Source of the DNA: RPQJ01 sp963846885
GTDB lineage: Bacteria; Pseudomonadota; Gammaproteobacteria; Steroidobacterales; Steroidobacteraceae
Direction: 5' to 3'
Assembly: GCA_963846885.1 (NCBI GenBank)
Contig: CAWJXS010000020.1
Location: forward strand, 372,001-436,000
Length of the DNA: 64,000 bases
Below the pieces are notes generated by a model, which saw only the letters and a list, made by a program, of their open reading frames with translations, had not been told where the DNA came from and ran no database searches. The position numbers and the translations under genes were made by a program. Below are positions 56,981 to 64,000 of this stretch, piece by piece (position 1 is the stretch's first letter; each line of letters starts with the position of its first letter).

Positions 56981-58735
56981 TTGAAATACCTGATAGAAAA
57001 GCTGGTGCGGGATGCACTGGCCGCATTGCCCGCAGAACTGCGGCCCGAGGATACGGCCACCGGCATCGTCGTCGAGCGCACGCGCGACGCGAGCCATGGC
57101 GACTTCGCGACCAACGTCGCGCTGCAGCTCGCGAAGGCGGCGAAACGCAAGCCGCGCGACCTGGCGCAGGCACTCGTCGCGGCGCTGCCTCCGAGCGACC
57201 TCGTGGCGCGCGTCGAGATCGCAGGGCCGGGGTTCATCAATTTCTTTCTCACCCCGGCCGCTTACCAGGCTGAACTGCTCCGGGTGCTCGACCTGGGCCG
57301 CGCGTACGGCCGATCGCAACTCGGTGGCGGCAAGAAGATCATGGTCGAGTTCGTGTCGGCGAATCCGACGGGCCCCTTGCACGTGGGCCACGGCCGGCAC
57401 GCGGCCTTCGGCGCTTCGCTCTCCAACCTGCTCGACGCGGTCGGCTACGACGTCTACCGCGAGTACTACATCAACGACGCGGGCCGGCAGATGGAAATTC
57501 TCGCGGCCAGCGTCTGGCTGCGATATCTCGAGAGTTTCGGCGAACAGTTTCCGTTTCCGGCCAACGGCTATCGCGGCGACTACATCCGCCCGATCGCCGA
57601 CAAGCTCGTCGAGCGCGCGGGGCGGTCGTTGCTGCAGCCTGCAGCGGCACTGTTCTCGGACCTGCCGCCCGACGCGCCGGTGGGCGACAAGGACACCTAC
57701 ATCGACGCCGTCATCGAACGCGCGCGCGCGCTGCTGGGTGACGCCGGGTTCAGGCAGGCGTTCGATCTCGCGCTGCACGACATCCTCGGCGACATCCGCG
57801 ACGACCTCGAGGAATTCGGGGTGCGCTACGACAGCTGGTTCAGCGAGCGCAGCCTGGCGGACAACGGCGCGATCGACCACGCCCTCGATCTGCTGCGCCG
57901 GAACGGCGTCGTGTACGAGAAGGACGGCGCGGAGTGGTTTCGTGCCACCGACTTCGGCGACGAGAAGGACCGCGTCGTGGTGCGGGACAATGGCATCAAG
58001 ACGTATTTCGCTTCCGACATCGCGTATCACCTGAACAAGCGCGAGCGCGGGTTCGAACAGCTCATCGACGTGCTGGGCTCGGACCATCACGGCTACATCG
58101 CGCGCGTGCGCGCCGGACTCGTGGCGATGGGCCAGCCCGGCGAGAGCCTCGACGTGCGCCTGATGCAGTTCGTCACGCTGTACCGCGGCGGCGAGAAAGT
58201 GCAGATGTCGACGCGCTCGGGCGAGTTCATCACGCTGCGTGAGTTGCGGCGCGAAGTCGGTAACGACGCCGCGCGGTTCTTCTACGTGCTCCGCAGCAAC
58301 GAACAACATCTTGATTTCGACATGCAGCTGGCTACGTCGCGCTCGAACGAGAACCCCGTCTATTACATCCAGTACGCGCACGCGCGCGTGTGCAGCGTGC
58401 TGCGCCAGATGCGGGAGAAAGGGTTCGAGCACGACGCAGACCGCGGCCGCGCGAGCCTGGGCACGCTGACGGAACAGCACGAGCAGGCGTTGCTCGCCAC
58501 CGTCAGCCGTTACCCGGAAGTCGTCGAGATGGCGGCCCTGCAACGCGCGCCGCACGCGCTGGTGCATTACCTGCGTGAACTCGCGACCGACTTTCATGCC
58601 TATTACAACGCGCACCAGTTCCTGGTGGCGGACGAGTCGCTGCGCGATGCGCGCCTCACGCTGATCCGCGGCGTGCGGCAGGTCGTCTGCAACGGGCTGT
58701 GCCTGCTGGGTGTGTCCGCGCCGGAGGCGATGTAA
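56981..58735 (+). CDS. argS: Arginyl-tRNA synthetase
   Basis: Class I aminoacyl-tRNA synthetase. The HIGH motif is in FVSANPTGPLHVGHGRHAAF. The region YYINDAGRQMEILAASVWLR, the anticodon-side VLGSDHHGYIARVRAGLVA and the KMSKS-like VQMSTRSGEFITLRELRREV follow, then the C-terminal DALR domain ending VCNGLCLLGVSAPEAM. The natural start is probably TTG 56981 (KYLIEKLVRDALAALP), since family members begin directly with this helix; the in-frame ATG 56888 would add 31 unrelated residues. Its stop overlaps the ATG of the SPOR gene. Confidence 0.93.
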   Translation: MKYLIEKLVRDALAALPAELRPEDTATGIVVERTRDASHGDFATNVALQLAKAAKRKPRDLAQALVAALPPSDLVARVEIAGPGFINFFLTPAAYQAELLRVLDLGRAYGRSQLGGGKKIMVEFVSANPTGPLHVGHGRHAAFGASLSNLLDAVGYDVYREYYINDAGRQMEILAASVWLRYLESFGEQFPFPANGYRGDYIRPIADKLVERAGRSLLQPAAALFSDLPPDAPVGDKDTYIDAVIERARALLGDAGFRQAFDLALHDILGDIRDDLEEFGVRYDSWFSERSLADNGAIDHALDLLRRNGVVYEKDGAEWFRATDFGDEKDRVVVRDNGIKTYFASDIAYHLNKRERGFEQLIDVLGSDHHGYIARVRAGLVAMGQPGESLDVRLMQFVTLYRGGEKVQMSTRSGEFITLRELRREVGNDAARFFYVLRSNEQHLDFDMQLATSRSNENPVYYIQYAHARVCSVLRQMREKGFEHDADRGRASLGTLTEQHEQALLATVSRYPEVVEMAALQRAPHALVHYLRELATDFHAYYNAHQFLVADESLRDARLTLIRGVRQVVCNGLCLLGVSAPEAM

Positions 58736-59334
58736 TGACGCAGGGGCGCGGCGCGCGCACCCTGGGTCGCGATTTCAAGGACGTGCGCCGGCATGCGCCT
58801 GCCGCGCCGGGCCCTGCTTTCGGCGGCTGGACGGGGTTTGCCGCGGGCCTGGGCCTGGGATTGGCCGTGGCGCTTGCCGTGCACGTGTATCACCGCAACC
58901 AGCAGGCAGTGGTGGCCGGGCCCGTGCCTGAGCCGGCCCAGACGCCGGCTTCCGCAGCAGCCCCTGATGACGGCGCGATCGCGGATACGACCGCGCCACC
59001 CGAACTCGACTTCTACGACATGCTGCCGAAGCAGGAAGTGGAAGTCCCTGGCCAGGTCCAGCCGGAACCTTCCGCGGCGTCGAATGCGCCGTTGCCGACG
59101 GGGGACGTCGTGCTGCAGGCCGGATCGTTCAAGCAGGCCACCGAAGCCGAGAAGATGCAGGCGGAGCTCGCGCTGCTGGGCGTGTCGGCCAAGATCCAGC
59201 GCGCCTCGGTCGACGACGAGACCTGGTACCGGGTGCGGATTGGCCCGATCGCGACGGTCGAGGAGTTGCGCAACGTGCAGTCGAAGCTGCGCGAAGCCGA
59301 GATCACCGCCACGGCGGTTACGCCGGCCGAATGA
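58735..59334 (+). CDS. SPOR-domain membrane protein
   Basis: A 199-aa protein. A cytoplasmic N-terminus is followed by one helix (GFAAGLGLGLAVALAVHVYH), a Pro/Ala linker and a C-terminal SPOR domain (VVLQAGSFKQATEAEKMQAE, ASVDDETWYRVRIGPIATVE) that binds denuded peptidoglycan at division sites. FtsN-like proteins of this kind stand next to argS in many gammaproteobacteria. The ATG overlaps the argS stop. Likely a cell-division or septum protein. Confidence 0.85.
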   Translation: MTQGRGARTLGRDFKDVRRHAPAAPGPAFGGWTGFAAGLGLGLAVALAVHVYHRNQQAVVAGPVPEPAQTPASAAAPDDGAIADTTAPPELDFYDMLPKQEVEVPGQVQPEPSAASNAPLPTGDVVLQAGSFKQATEAEKMQAELALLGVSAKIQRASVDDETWYRVRIGPIATVEELRNVQSKLREAEITATAVTPAE

Positions 59335-59410
59335 TCCGGCGTTCGGCGCCGCAGGAGTCCGCCGGTGTGCGCAGAGTGGCCGCCACTGGTCGAGACAGCC
59401 TTCCCCAATA

Positions 59411-59444
59411 AAAACGGGCCCCGACGTTGCCGTCGGAGCCCGTT
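59411..59444. terminator. Bidirectional terminator hairpin
   Basis: The stem AACGGGC-CCGACG with CGTCGG-GCCCGTT has a TTGC loop and one or two bulges. It is preceded by AATAAA on the left. It sits in the convergent gap between the SPOR gene and the PEP-CTERM gene, and A/T content on its left side gives a T tract for the minus-strand transcript. Confidence 0.75.
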
Positions 59445-59497
59445 GAATCGAGACCAGTTGGCCTGGTTCTTCTGGGGTTCAGTGCTCTATCTGGATC

Positions 59498-60166
59498 TCA
59501 GCGGGCGACGCGCCGGCGCGCGAAACCCAGCCCGATCAATCCCAGGCCGAGCAGGGCCAGGCTGCCGGGTTCCGGTACGGCGTTCGGAGCCTCCGCGACC
59601 AGGAACGTGGAAGTCTCACCGCTGGTTTCGCCGTCCGTCTTTTCGCTGCCCGCAACGAGCGGGACGAAGAGCGCAGGCGAACTCTGGATGAGTTCGACGA
59701 CTTGATCAGTTGCCACCGCCGGCGTTGCTGTTGCCAGAGTTGCCACCGGCATTGCTGTTCTGCGAGTTGCCGCCAGCGTTGCTGTTGCTGGATTGCCACC
59801 GCCATTCGCTGTGCTGGAGTTGCCACCGGCATTGCTGCTGGCCGGGGGTGTCGGCTTGGTCGCCTCTTCCGTCGTGGCTGCAGTCGTCTTGCACATGGCC
59901 ATCAGCTTGGCGCGCTTCTTGGCCTTGATCTTCTTGCCGCTGCTCAGCTTGGCGCACTTCTTGCGCAGCTTCTGCTGTTGCTTGAGCAGCTTCTTCTGCT
60001 GCTTGATCTGCTGCTTGGTCAGCGTCGTGGTCGACGTCGTGCCGGACGTCAGGGTGGTGGCCGAAGGCGTGCTCGACGAGACCGTGACCGCCTGCGCGAC
60101 AGGGGCCGCTGCGAACGTGAGTGCCGCCAGGCAAGGCAGCAATGCGATTTTCAGAAGCTTTTGCAT
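59498..60166 (-). CDS. PEP-CTERM protein with Lys/Gln-rich and GGNS-repeat regions
   Basis: A 222-aa exported protein. Signal peptide (LLKIALLPCLAALTFAAAPV), a Ser/Thr segment, a strongly basic coiled region (KQQIKQQKKLLKQQQKLRKK and KKIKAKKRAKLMAM) and an Asn/Gly/Ser region. The C-terminal sorting signal is VPEPGSLALLGLGLIGLGFA followed by RRR. In the repeat region the given frame reads NPATATLAATRRTAMPVATL, but the next frame reads NSNAGGNSQNSNAGGNSGNS, so two compensating indels (near 59815 and 59704) probably hide GGNSxNSNA repeats. A sigma-54-type promoter lies upstream. Confidence 0.8.
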   Translation of the reverse strand: MQKLLKIALLPCLAALTFAAAPVAQAVTVSSSTPSATTLTSGTTSTTTLTKQQIKQQKKLLKQQQKLRKKCAKLSSGKKIKAKKRAKLMAMCKTTAATTEEATKPTPPASSNAGGNSSTANGGGNPATATLAATRRTAMPVATLATATPAVATDQVVELIQSSPALFVPLVAGSEKTDGETSGETSTFLVAEAPNAVPEPGSLALLGLGLIGLGFARRRVAR

Positions 60167-60659
60167 GTTCGGCGGTTCCTGAGCCCTGTCGGCCCTGAAT
60201 TGAGACGTGTCCCTGCAAGTTGTAATGCAACCGTCATGCCAAATGAAAAATCTCTATATAAATCAGTCAACTGAAAGAATTACATAATCCCGCCCCGACG
60301 ATCCTGCAAAGCGGGTCGGCATCCCTCTTCAGCATGGGTTTACATAACGGGGCTGTCCGGACTACAAGCCACGACCTGTGTCCTCCATGAGGACCGCCGA
60401 GACGGTCAATTTGATTCATCGCCCCCGAAAACTGGGACGCACGTCTCATTTGTCCAGGTGAGCGTCTCTGCGGGGCCGATGTAAGGAATCCCGACACCGG
60501 CCAGGAACTGGAACGAGAGCTGGCCGGCGCGCCGCATCCGTGCGGGCGAGTTCGTCATGGCAGCGATGTCCCTGGCCTGCCGCGGCCAGCGCCGGCGCAG
60601 CTCTCGACGTGCATGGTGGCGTGCCAGGCATCGCCGGTCGCCACGCATTTCTGCTGCGC
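60167..60659 (-). other. 493-base gap between comM and the PEP-CTERM gene
   Basis: Apart from the sigma-54 promoter there is an AT-rich stretch (60240-60290), a small GTCCTC-CAT-GAGGAC dyad near 60380 and a weak 50-codon frame (60406-60558, minus, reading AGQLSFQFLAGVGIPYIGPA) that I do not consider supported. No terminator for comM was seen. Confidence 0.5.
60226..60241 (-). promoter_or_regulatory. Sigma-54 (-24/-12) promoter of the PEP-CTERM gene
   Basis: On the minus strand the sequence TGGCATGACGGTTGCA fits the sigma-54 consensus TGGCAY-R-N4-TTGCW without mismatch. It lies 60 bases before the ATG at 60166, leaving a 5' leader of about 45-50 bases with an AGGAA ribosome binding site. PEP-CTERM genes are often sigma-54 controlled in exosortase bacteria. 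A sigma-54 activator is encoded at 18536-19950. Confidence 0.7.
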
Positions 60660-62200
60660 TCACCCCGAAATCGGCGCGCCCTCGTGCAACGTCTGGGCAC
60701 GCCGGTCGAGTTGCCGGAGGCTGATCGCTTCCGCGATGTGCTCGCTGCGCACGCGTTCGCTCGCCCCGAGATCGGCGATCGTCCGGGCGACACGCAGCAC
60801 GCGGTGATACGCCCGGGCCGACAAACCCAGCTGACGCATGGCGCGGCCCAGCACCTCGAGCGCGGCGGGCTCGGCAGCACATGCAACCGACAGGTCGGCC
60901 GCTTCCAGCCGGGCATTGGTGCGCGCCTGGCGCTGCTTTTGGCAGGCGCGGGCCGCAGCCACGCGTGCAGCCACGCTCTGCGTCGACTCGGGGCGCGGGC
61001 CTTCCGCGATCTCTTCCAGCGCGACGCGACCGACCTCGACGTGCAGGTCGATCCGATCGAGCAACGGCCCCGAGACGCGACTGCGATAGGCGTCGATGCG
61101 CTCGGGCGGACAACGGCAGCGTCCACGCGTGTCGCCATAATGTCCGCACGGGCAGGGATTCATCGCGGCGACGAGCTGGAAGCGCGCCGGGAACTCGGCC
61201 TGCCGGGCTGCGCGCGAGATCACGATGTGCCCGCTTTCCAGCGGCTCGCGCAGCACTTCGAGCACGTTGCGGTCGAACTCAGGCAACTCGTCGAGGAACA
61301 GCACGCCGTTGTGAGCCAGCGAGATCTCGCCCGGCCGCGGACGGCCACCACCGCCCACCAATGCCACCGCAGATGCGGTGTGGTGCGGCGACCGGAAGGG
61401 CCGGCGTCGCCAGCCATCGATGCGAAACCCCTGCAGCGAAAGCGAACGGACCGCTGCCGACTCGATGGCTTCATCGTCGTTCATTTCCGGCAGCAACCCG
61501 GGCAGGCGTTGCGCCAGCATGCTCTTGCCGCTGCCGGGCGGGCCGATCAGCAGCACGCTGTGCTCGCCGGCAGCGGCAATCTCCAGCGCGCGGCGAGCTC
61601 CCGCCTGGCCGCGCACGTCGGCGAGGTCGGGCTCGCGACGGCGCGGATCGAGTTGCAGCGTGATGGACGCCGCTTCGACGGCGAGCGCCTGGCGGCCCAT
61701 GGCGTGCAGGCACACGTCGCGCAGATGCGGGGCCACGAACACCCGGGCACCGCGGGCGAGAGCTGCTTCGCGCCCGTTGGCCAGCGGCACGATCAATGCG
61801 TGGCCGGCACGGACCGCCTGCAGCGAGCTCGGCAGCACCCCGCGCGTGCCGTGCAGCTCGCCGCCCAGCGAGAGCTCGCCGTAGAGTTCGACGCCGGCGA
61901 ATGACTTGTCGGGCAGGTGACCGGAGGCGACCAGGATGCCCACCGCAATCGCCAGGTCGAACCGTCCGCCCTCCTTCGGGACATCCGCGGGCGCGAGGTT
62001 GACCGTGACGCGACCCGCCGGAAACTCGTAGCCGCAGTTGGCGAGCGCGGCGCGCACGCGGTCCTTGCTTTCCTTGACCGCGGTTTCGAGCAGGCCGACC
62101 ACCGAGAACGCGGGCAGGCCCGCCCCACATCCACCTCGACGCGCACGAGCGGTGCTTCGAGGCCCTGGGGCGTGCGACTGAGGAGCGTGGCGAGTGTCAT
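60660..62200 (-). CDS. comM: YifB/ComM-family Mg-chelatase-like ATPase (one frameshift)
   Basis: ComM is a hexameric helicase that helps branch migration during natural transformation. The N-terminal Lon-protease-like domain reads MTLATLLSRTPQGLEAPLVR, then (after a lost G near 62129) GLPAFSVVGLLETAVKESKD and VTVNLAPADVPKEGGRFDLA. The AAA+ domain has Walker A LLIGPPGSGKSMLAQRLPGL, FRSPHHTASAVALVGGG and Walker B GVLFLDELPEFDRNVLEVLR; MNPCPCGHYGDTRGRCRC follows with the zinc cysteines. Corrected length is about 513 aa, normal for the family. Confidence 0.9.
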
Positions 62201-62296
62201 GCCGGCGACCGACGGTAACCATTGGTGCTGTCGATATGCCGCGCGGGTCGGCTGCACTCAAGCTGCGAAACGGGCGCTTTCGCATAGAATGCCGGC

Positions 62297-63274
62297 ATGA
62301 AACTGCACCAATTGCGTTATCTCGCCGCCGTGGCCCAGACGGGCCTCAACATCACGGCCGCCGCGGAGAAGCTGCATACGTCGCAGCCCGGGGTCAGCAA
62401 GCAGATCAAGCTGCTCGAGGACGAGCTCGGTTTCCAGATCTTCGTGCGGGACGGCCGCAACCTGACGCGCGTGACGCCGGCGGGCCAGCAGGTCATCGAT
62501 CGCGCCGTGAAGATCCTGCGCGAGGTGCAGAACATCAAGCGACTCTCCGACGACCTCAAGGACGAGGAACGCGGTTCGCTGTCCATCGCGACGACGCACA
62601 CGCAGGCCCGGTACGTGCTGCCCGAGGTCATCAAGAAGTTCCGGGAGCAGTACCCGGAGGTGCGCCTGCACCTGCACCAGGGCACCTCGGAGCAGATCGC
62701 GGAAATGGCCGCGCTCGATCGCATCGACTTCGCCATCGCCACGGGATCCGAGAACCTGTTCGACGGGTATTCGCTGCTGCCGTGCTATCGCTGGCACCGG
62801 CACGTCGTGGTGCCGCGCAACCACCCGCTGGCGCGCTCGAAGAAGGGCCTCACGCTGAAGCAACTCGCGGCCTACCCGATCGTGACCTATGTCTTCAGTT
62901 TCAGCGGCCCCTCGTCACTGCACGGCATCTTTGCGAAAGAGGGCCTCGTGCCCAATGTCGTGCTGACGGCCCGCGACGCCGACGTCATCAAGACCTACGT
63001 GCGCCTGGGTCTCGGGGTGGGCATCGTCGCGAGCATGGCGGTGGAACAGAAGGACGATGAAGACCTCGTGCACATCGACGCCTCCGACTTGTTTCCGGCG
63101 CACACGACGTGGATCGGCTTCCGGCGCGGCGGGTTGCTGCGCAAGTACCAGCTCGACTTCATCCAGCTGTTTGCACCGCAATTGACGCGCCGGCTGATCG
63201 AACGCGCGGCCGCCGCGGCGACGCAGGCCGACGTCCAGCAGCTCACGGCCGACCTGGAGTTGCCGCTGCGGTAG
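62297..63274 (+). CDS. cysB: CysB-type LysR regulator of sulphur assimilation
   Basis: A 325-aa LysR regulator with the typical CysB N-terminus MKLHQLRYLAAVAQTGLNIT, HTSQPGVSKQIKLLEDELGF and IFVRDGRNLTRVTPAGQQV. The effector domain includes LSIATTHTQARYVLPEVIKK, QGTSEQIAEMAALDRIDFAI, IVTYVFSFSGPSSLHGIFAK and LGVGIVASMAVEQKDDEDLV, all hallmark CysB/Cbl segments. It senses O-acetylserine, N-acetylserine or sulphate and activates sulphur genes. No sulphur-assimilation genes lie next to it in the window. Confidence 0.92.
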   Translation: MKLHQLRYLAAVAQTGLNITAAAEKLHTSQPGVSKQIKLLEDELGFQIFVRDGRNLTRVTPAGQQVIDRAVKILREVQNIKRLSDDLKDEERGSLSIATTHTQARYVLPEVIKKFREQYPEVRLHLHQGTSEQIAEMAALDRIDFAIATGSENLFDGYSLLPCYRWHRHVVVPRNHPLARSKKGLTLKQLAAYPIVTYVFSFSGPSSLHGIFAKEGLVPNVVLTARDADVIKTYVRLGLGVGIVASMAVEQKDDEDLVHIDASDLFPAHTTWIGFRRGGLLRKYQLDFIQLFAPQLTRRLIERAAAAATQADVQQLTADLELPLR

Positions 63275-63443
63275 GCGGCCGTAGCGCCTGCGCGCGCTTC
63301 TCTTATCGCGTTGCACTGCGCTAGCCGTCGCGACGACATCGCGCGCCGTTCCGTGGTGTCACCGTTTCCTAACCCAGTCGCGACTGACCGCGTAACCGCC
63401 GCGCCCGCAGCATCCCGCTCATCCGATCCATGGAGAGCGAGTG

Positions 63444-64000
63444 ATGTCATCTGCGACCCCGAAACGCCGCGCGCTGGCGCTGGCCCTGGCAGCGGCGCTG
63501 CTGCCAGCCGCCGGACAGGCTGATCCTGCCAGCGAGGAGCTGCTGCAGAAGATCGAGGAACTGAGCCAGAAGGTGCTCGTGCTCGAGCGCAAGCTCGAAG
63601 TACAGGACGAAGCGGCGAAGACTGCCGCCACGTCGACCCCGGTCGTCAAGGCGAGCCCGCGTGGCTTCTCGCTCGCTTCAGCCGACAACAAGAACCAGCT
63701 CAAGCTGCGCGGCGTCCTGCACGTGGATGGCCGCTTTTTCGAGGACGACGATCCCGAAGGGCTCAAGGACACGTGGCAGGCCACGCGCGTGCGTCCCATC
63801 GTCGAGGGCACGCTCGGCGGCATCTACGATTTCCGCTTCACGCCCGACTTCGGCCAGGGTCGCACCGTGATCCAGGATGCATACGTCACGGCACGGTTCA
63901 AGCCCGAGGTGCAGGTGACGGTCGGCAAGTTCAAGTCGCCCGTCGGTCTCGAACGCCTCCAGTCGGCGAACGACATCCGCATGGTCGCGCGCGGCTTCCC
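63444..64000 (+). CDS. Phosphate-selective porin O/P-family protein, N-terminal part
   Basis: The gene runs off the right edge after 185 codons. Signal peptide (LALALAAALLPAAGQA), then a coiled coil (SEELLQKIEELSQKVLVLER) typical of OprO/OprP-type trimeric porins, then the barrel opening LKLRGVLHVDGRFFEDDDPE, ATRVRPIVEGTLGGIYDFRF, PDFGQGRTVIQDAYVTARFK and VTVGKFKSPVGLERLQ. It is the outer-membrane channel for phosphate, pyrophosphate or related anions. GGAGAG lies upstream of the ATG; no clear Pho box was seen in the gap 63275-63443. Confidence 0.85.
   Translation, partial: MSSATPKRRALALALAAALLPAAGQADPASEELLQKIEELSQKVLVLERKLEVQDEAAKTAATSTPVVKASPRGFSLASADNKNQLKLRGVLHVDGRFFEDDDPEGLKDTWQATRVRPIVEGTLGGIYDFRFTPDFGQGRTVIQDAYVTARFKPEVQVTVGKFKSPVGLERLQSANDIRMVARGF

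Noticed and set aside
60406..60558. 50-codon minus-strand frame after comM
   Set aside because: No ribosome binding site, no family and no coding neighbours; not enough support to call it.

Overview
The window is about 64 kb of GC-rich, densely packed bacterial chromosome. The gene set (ferrochelatase, CysB, ComM, PriA, ArgS-SPOR, PntAB, a sigma factor followed by a DUF3106 protein, PEP-CTERM proteins, paired YceI/cytochrome b561, TonB-dependent receptor) fits an aerobic environmental gammaproteobacterium, perhaps related to Steroidobacterales, Nevskiales or Xanthomonadales. That placement is inference from gene content only. No tRNA, rRNA, CRISPR array, insertion sequence or prophage was seen.

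Layout. 1-8 kb: tail of a dienelactone hydrolase-like gene, succinate-semialdehyde dehydrogenase, a Bcr/CflA exporter, hemH, a VOC protein, a YceI lipoprotein divergent from a cytochrome b561-YceI pair, and a polyamine-type binding lipoprotein. 8.3-18.1 kb (minus strand): one long probable operon of TonB receptor, type 2 isopentenyl-diphosphate isomerase and a complete ebo cluster (eboF-A-B-D-E-C), most genes overlapping stop to start. 18.5-21.4 kb: histidine kinase and sigma-54 response regulator. 21.6-24.9 kb: secreted proteins, including a toroid-like protein with calcium-binding repeats and a PEP-CTERM protein, heavily broken by frameshifts. 25-30 kb: a VTT membrane protein, a radical SAM enzyme with an unusual cysteine spacing translationally coupled to an O-methyltransferase, a YdjY-domain protein and a second secreted toroid protein. 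30-39.8 kb: a membrane/VWA module (two membrane proteins, a large membrane-anchored protein, MoxR ATPase, DUF58, BatA-like and VWA/glutamine-amidotransferase-like proteins). 39.7-47.1 kb: mixed single genes. 47.2-50.3 kb: pntA-pntB, followed by a nested repeat element. 50.7-52.6 kb: sigma factor operon. 52.9-59.3 kb: priA, an EF-hand protein, a DUF4382 lipoprotein, argS and a SPOR protein. 59.5-64 kb: a PEP-CTERM protein with a sigma-54 promoter, comM, cysB and the start of a porin gene.

Many reading frames are broken by single-base changes, mostly single-base insertions, between 1 and 37 kb and again at 59.7-62.2 kb; the 37-59 kb stretch is clean. Because conserved enzymes are affected, consensus errors in the assembly are the simplest explanation. 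The broken genes are given here as whole genes with the approximate break positions.

The most interesting points are the TonB-fni-ebo operon; two adjacent hairpins with an identical C-rich loop and compensating stems at 43.65-43.75 kb; the radical SAM/methyltransferase pair; and the repeat element after pntB.
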